DNA of 64,000 nucleotides, taken from Ignelater luminosus (taxonomy: Eukaryota > Arthropoda > Insecta > Coleoptera > Elateridae). Each line of letters starts with the position of its first letter. Within the stretch, counting starts at the first letter, position 1. The notes beneath the pieces are model-generated. The model was not told where the DNA came from. It saw only the letters and a list, made by a program, of their open reading frames with translations, and made no database searches. The stretch spans positions 62,001 through 126,000 of the forward strand of contig VTPC01005435.1 of NCBI GenBank assembly GCA_011009095.1, written 5' to 3'. The translations under genes were made by a program, and so were the position numbers. Shown here in pieces: positions 59,971 to 64,000 of this stretch.

Positions 59971-61457
59971 ATGAATGAAACTCAAAAACCTTTCGTATGT
60001 GCTAAACAAGGTTGTGAAATGGCTTTCACGAATGAAGACCACCTTAATGTTCATAAGAAGAAACACGATATGGCTTTGCACCTTGGTATCGATACTCAAA
60101 ACAATACAGTAGGTAGGTAAAGTCTTTTATATTCATATAAAATTTAATTAAATTGTTAATATTCACTATATCATATTTCAGTTTCATACAAATAAATATA
60201 ATCTCAATCTCACATTTTAATCAAATAAGTCTTTAGGTAACTAACAAGATTTTTCTTATAATTTCTGTGTATTTAATTTTAGCTGATCAGACTCCAACAC
60301 CAACAAGATTTATCCGTAACTGCGAAGAAGTGGGATTGTTTCAAGATTTACAGAACGTGAACCCATTTGACGAAACGTTTCGTAAAGCTGCAGAACTTGT
60401 AAAATCGGGATCATTACACATACCAGAATCGTCCTCGGATGATACGTTACATACACCACATATATTTCCTTATATTGAGGAAAAGAATCAAGCAAGCAAG
60501 TTTAGTAGAAATAATAGTAATGAGCCGGAATTTACAGTTACAACAATTGATGAAGATTTCTTGAGATTGAGTGAAAAGAAAGAGTTGTCACTAGCAGAAG
60601 GAAGTAATGATTCGGAAGATATTGATAGGAATAGTTTGCTAAAACAAAACGATCTCATAATTAGTAGTAGTAATGATAATAATACTTTAATATCAAAAGA
60701 CAGTTTAATTAGTAATATTGCACCTACTGCGATACCAGTACCAAGTTTGTATGTAAACTCGGATATACCTCCAGTGGTAGTTAATAATTTAAGTGATATT
60801 CAAATTGTCAGTAATAACAGTAAAACTGTAAAAGAAAAATCAGTTTATGTAAATAATGTGGAAAAGGAAATTACTAGTAGTAATGAGGTGATCGAGACAG
60901 TAAAATCAAAATTAATTGAAGCTTTAAATAATAGGATTAAAAAAGAAGAAAGTGAATCTGATGATTGTGATAATATGGTTATACAAGAGATAGAGAATTC
61001 TGCATTATTTGGAAGTAAAAGTAATATTAGATCAAAAATAGTTAAAACCTCCCCCAAAAAAATGGTAATCAAACATTCCAATAAAGAAAAATCACCAAAT
61101 AAAGTTGTTAGTGTTAGTACTAGCAGTACAAGTAATACAAGAACAGTTTTTGTGACAACTAATACTCAAGTAAAAAAGATTGATTCTAATAAAAAACCTA
61201 GAGTACCAGTCTCACAAAGTCGATTAGAAAGACAAAGAGAACTAAATAGGGCAGCACAGGTTCGAAGTAGACAGAAAAAGAAAAACACTATAAGTCAAAT
61301 GGAGATTGACATAGCTGTTTTGCACAAAGATAAAAGTGAGCTTGTTGTGCAAAATCAGAATTTAAAGAATGAAGTTCTGTTGTTGAAGACAATGCTTATG
61401 TATCATAAAGATTGTGCTGTAAGCAAGGATCCCAAAATAAGTAAGTATGAGAGATAG
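59971..61457 (+). CDS. Atf-2: ATF2/ATF7-like bZIP transcription factor
   Basis: A stress-kinase-responsive bZIP activator. Two exons, 59971-60112 and 60283-61457, total 1317 nt or 438 aa. The N-terminus holds the ATF2-type C2H2 finger (Cys10, Cys15, His28, His32 in FVCAKQGCEMAF..HLNVHKKKH). The junction then gives ADQTPTPTRFIRNCEEVGLF, with Thr51 and Thr53 matching the JNK/p38 phosphorylation pair of ATF2. The middle is Ser/Asn-rich and disordered. The bZIP (about residues 360-425) has basic region NRAAQVRSRQKKK and a leucine zipper ending LLLKTMLMYHKDC. ATF2 usually has NRAAASRCRQ, so the cysteine is serine here. An in-frame stop closes the frame at 61455-61457. A strong donor (AA|GTAAGTATG, 61439/61440) just before it could lead to further exons. 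Confidence 0.9.
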
Positions 61458-61625
61458 AAATTTGACTTTATTATTTTGTTATATTTTGTATTAGTTTAAT
61501 TAAATAATTAAAGCGGATATTGTAAGGAAAAGGAGATAGCTTGTCTGTACTTGTAATTTTAATAATGAGATAATTAAGTCGTTACATGACTCAATTATTA
61601 TTATTGTTATAGAACCTAAGACCTG
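61458..61625. other. presumed 3' UTR of ATF2-like gene
   Basis: AT-rich tail after the stop codon with no recognised element. Confidence 0.4.
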
Positions 61626-62160
61626 TTCAATACACCCAGATGCACCGCAGCCATAAAGGCTTATTGTGCTTTGCCAGTTAGTTCTAGCTCTACTCTAGCA
61701 ACCTTGTACATTCAATCAGATGACTCAGGTTCTTAGTTGAGTAGAGACTAACATCGTTTGGTTCTATTGTAACAAACCTGAATAGTCTGAATCTTTGATG
61801 ACACGGTGCCATGGGCATAGTCTACAGTTCAGATCATCATCCTTAAATAGTTTCATGTCGTATTGATCTCCTCAGCTCTTTTGGTGGACAAATAGCTTCT
61901 CATGTCTGTTTCTGAGATAATTGGCCCAAATCTGACTTTGTTGTTCTTTGATCCATGTACTTATAATTTCTTTAAGGAAACACTTAGGTATTTCTAGAGC
62001 CGGCTCTGGTTCAAAGAATAAATTTTTCGATTCCAGTTTAACTAAACAATCAGCTTCTTTGTTGCCTTCATTTCCGCTGTGACCTGACACCCAAATCAGT
62101 TTGACTGTGTTTCAGTCTGCCAGGATACATAATGTGCGAGGACGTTCCATTACGAGTTTT
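61626..62160 (-). mobile_element. LINE 3' fragment: RNase H domain and tail
   Basis: On the minus strand the frame reads WVSGHSGNEGNKEADCLVKL, the C-terminal block of the LINE-encoded RNase H domain (typical WV.GH.G..GNE.AD). It continues to WIKEQQSQIWANYL with a stop at 61872, then further degraded text resembling the C-terminal part of a non-LTR ORF2. An in-frame stop lies just upstream of the RNase H block, so it is dead. It is of the RNase H-bearing I/R1/Jockey-like group. Confidence 0.72.
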
Positions 62161-62239
62161 AATGTTACTGCCTGTGTATATGTGAATCTGTTTGTTTACA
62201 TAATTTCTTCTAGTTCACAAGTTCTCTGATTGAGAGCTC

Positions 62240-62938
62240 ATGAACTAGAAGTGTTCTTGTCAATAAACAACATAGACGTTGCACTAATATCAGAAACACA
62301 TTTTTCTGATAAAAATTAAAAGGATACTGCATTTATTGAACAACACATCCTAGTGGACGAGCCAGAGGAGGCACTGCGGTCATCATCAAGCAAAACACAC
62401 TACTTTCAGCAGGAAGAAGTCTGGTAACCATATTTTCAAGCCACCATTTCAACAATCTTAAATGGAACTGAATTAAATATTGGAACTGTCTACTGTCTGC
62501 CTTGGCATAGTATTAAGAAAAAGCAACATATAGAGCTGTTCAATAAACAGGGTCCTTGATTTGTCATTGGAGGCGACTTCAGTATCAAACATACTGCATG
62601 GGGTGCACGTATAATAACTCTTGGTAAAGGAAAAGAACTGCTAAGTGCTATTAACAACCTTAACTGTAACTACCATTCAGCAAGAGAACCAACAAGCAGA
62701 GGCAAAATTCCAGACTTGCTCGACTTTTTCATCTTTGAAGGCATGTCACCAAATTACATGAAGATTGAAAATATTTATGACCTTACATCTGACCACACAT
62801 TAGGCAATACATCCATCAAGAAAATCGTGAAACAAAATTTGACCTATAAATCTACTAATTGGAATAAATTCAGAGAGATATTGAATAGTCTAATCATACT
62901 AAATGTCAGACTGAAGACCACAGAAGATTTGGATATAC
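62240..62938 (+). mobile_element. LINE fragment: endonuclease domain
   Basis: On the plus strand, broken text of an apurinic-like endonuclease: FLSINNIDVALISETHFSDK, then FVIGGDFSIKHTAWGA (the GDFN..H..WG motif) and IYDLTSDHT (the SDH motif). Stops interrupt it. It is in the opposite orientation to the adjacent RNase H piece. It ends where the hAT element begins. Confidence 0.75.
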
Positions 62939-64000
62939 CAAGGGTCGGCAACCTTTTTGGAGAAAAGAGCCATTTTATACCAAATGTTTAACCCAAGATT
63001 TACAAAGAGCCGCAGTGGATAGACAAGGGAGTTTGGGATACAATATTTTAACGCAATATGGGTAAATATATACTTAATACAAAAACAAATACAAAACAAA
63101 ACTTTAAGTAAATAAAGAAAAACGAATTAATGGGACTTTTGACACTGCATTTCAGCACAGAGTTGTTTCATGTTCGGTAAGTAGTTGGAAGTCTTCAATT
63201 TTAAACAAGTTTCGAGGCTTACATCATTAAGCTGACTTCTTAACTTTCTTTTGATAGCATTCATGTTAGAAAACATCTGCTCACAATAATAAGTGGACCC
63301 AAAAATTGTGAAAATTCCAAATGCTAGGTATTTTGAGTTGATGATAATAATCCGGAAGGCTATTTCATCTTTTAAAAATTAATTGGCCTTCTTTTTGACA
63401 GTTGGAAAGTTCAGTCCATTTATGATTCATGGTTAATGTCGCTTTTTCTCTTTCCAGGTTTTCTAGTTCCACTTGTAAAAGCGAATATTTTGAAGACCAC
63501 AAATCTTTGATTTTTAAGTCTATTAACTGCAGTTCAAACTGAGCTCTGTTAACTGTTGGAAGTGGCAAAAAATTTATTCGATTGACGTCCACCACAAGTG
63601 GTTTTGTCAAGAATGGTCAAGAGTGGACTTTCATCTTTGAAATCTTTGAAACGATCAGTAAATTAATGAATTTTTGCAATTGCTGCCAGAAAGAACTTAC
63701 TATTGAAGCAGTAGCTTCCAGATGTTTTCTTAAAGTTTCAAAATGAAACAGATTTCCACTCTTGAAGTCTTCCACAAACAATAGTAGTTGTTGTTGTTCG
63801 AAGGTAAGGACGGTTTCTAGAAGTGTATTTGCAGTGTTACCCCTACCTTGTAACTTCTGATTGAGGTAGTTTAAATGTCATGTCATATCAACGGCAAAAT
63901 AAAATTTTTGTAACCATTCTTCGTCACTTAACTCTGGATATTCGTGTTTATTTTGACTTAAAAAGGTCTTAATATGTTCAAAGCATAAAGCGAACATTTG
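62939..64000 (-). mobile_element. hAT transposon (GTF2IRD2/SCAND3-like type), 3' end, runs off window
   Basis: The terminal repeat at 62939 reads CAAGGGTCGGCAACCTTTTT, close to the CAGGGGTCGGCAACC ends of a well-known hAT group, and is followed by AAAGAGCCGCAG. The presumed 8-bp target is 62931-62938, GGATATAC; the other end lies beyond 64000. The transposase is on the minus strand. Confidence 0.8.
63127..64000 (-). pseudogene. hAT transposase C-terminal part, partial and frameshifted
   Basis: The C-terminus (stop 63129-63127) reads FGSTYYCEQMFSNMNAIKRK then LRSQLNDVSLETCLKLKTS, the hAT dimerisation region typical of general-transcription-factor-II-I-repeat-2-like and SCAND3-like domesticated or mobile genes. 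Upstream blocks are LQLIDLKIKDLWSSKYSLL and FAVDMT.HLNYLNQKLQG; the latter has a stop codon. At least one frame change lies near 63370-63390. The N-terminal part is outside the window. Confidence 0.75.

Noticed and set aside
1..64000. CRISPR arrays, operons, bacterial promoters or integrated viral genes
   Set aside because: No direct-repeat/spacer arrays, polycistronic gene layout or recognisable viral structural genes were seen; the only retroviral-like text is a short Ty3/gypsy RT relic.

Overview
This is AT-rich insect genomic DNA. All host genes are intron-containing and of animal type. An ionotropic receptor, a FAF1-like/DUF4781 gene pair and abundant DUF4817-type Tc1/mariner, hAT and Tigger relics point to an insect, possibly a beetle, although the order cannot be fixed from the sequence alone. 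A run of 100 N (28997-29096) marks an assembly gap.

Layout. 1-8.7 kb is a compact housekeeping block: the 3' part of POFUT2 (+), then on the minus strand BLOC1S6/pallidin, PSMD9 and a CDC14 phosphatase. 8.7-12.7 kb is repeat-rich: a possible SINE head, a Ty3/gypsy RT relic, a two-copy repeat, and a hAT MITE with an 8-bp target duplication. 12.7-20.4 kb is one ionotropic receptor gene (-) whose 5.3-kb first intron holds a DUF4817 transposase fragment, a decayed unclassified DNA transposon and a second hAT MITE. 22.9-26.6 kb is VPS35 (-), complete in eight coding exons.

27.9-49.7 kb holds two tandem paralogues (+) with an unusual architecture: a FAF1-type ubiquitin-like domain, then a FAF1-type UAS (thioredoxin-like) domain, then DUF4781 in place of the C-terminal UBX domain. 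Six consecutive internal exons have identical lengths in the two copies. Copy A carries long introns with a Tigger-like deletion derivative, nested inverted repeats, a perfect 153-bp direct repeat and a Tc1/mariner foldback. Copy B is compact. 49.7-59 kb is repeat-rich and includes a decayed Tc1/mariner relic and a full-length but broken hAT transposon with introns and an 8-bp target duplication. 59.1-61.5 kb holds SDHAF3 (-) head-to-head with an ATF2-like bZIP gene (+). 61.6-64 kb is LINE debris into which another hAT element (running off the window) has inserted.

There is no operon-like logic: the host genes are functionally independent (ER O-fucosylation, lysosome-related organelles, proteasome assembly, cell-cycle phosphatase, chemo/thermo/hygrosensation, retromer, a putative ubiquitin/p97-linked protein, complex II assembly, stress transcription factor). 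The most novel object is the FAF1-like/DUF4781 fusion pair. Exon models were built by eye from GT-AG signals, reading-frame continuity and family recall. All CDS totals given are multiples of three.
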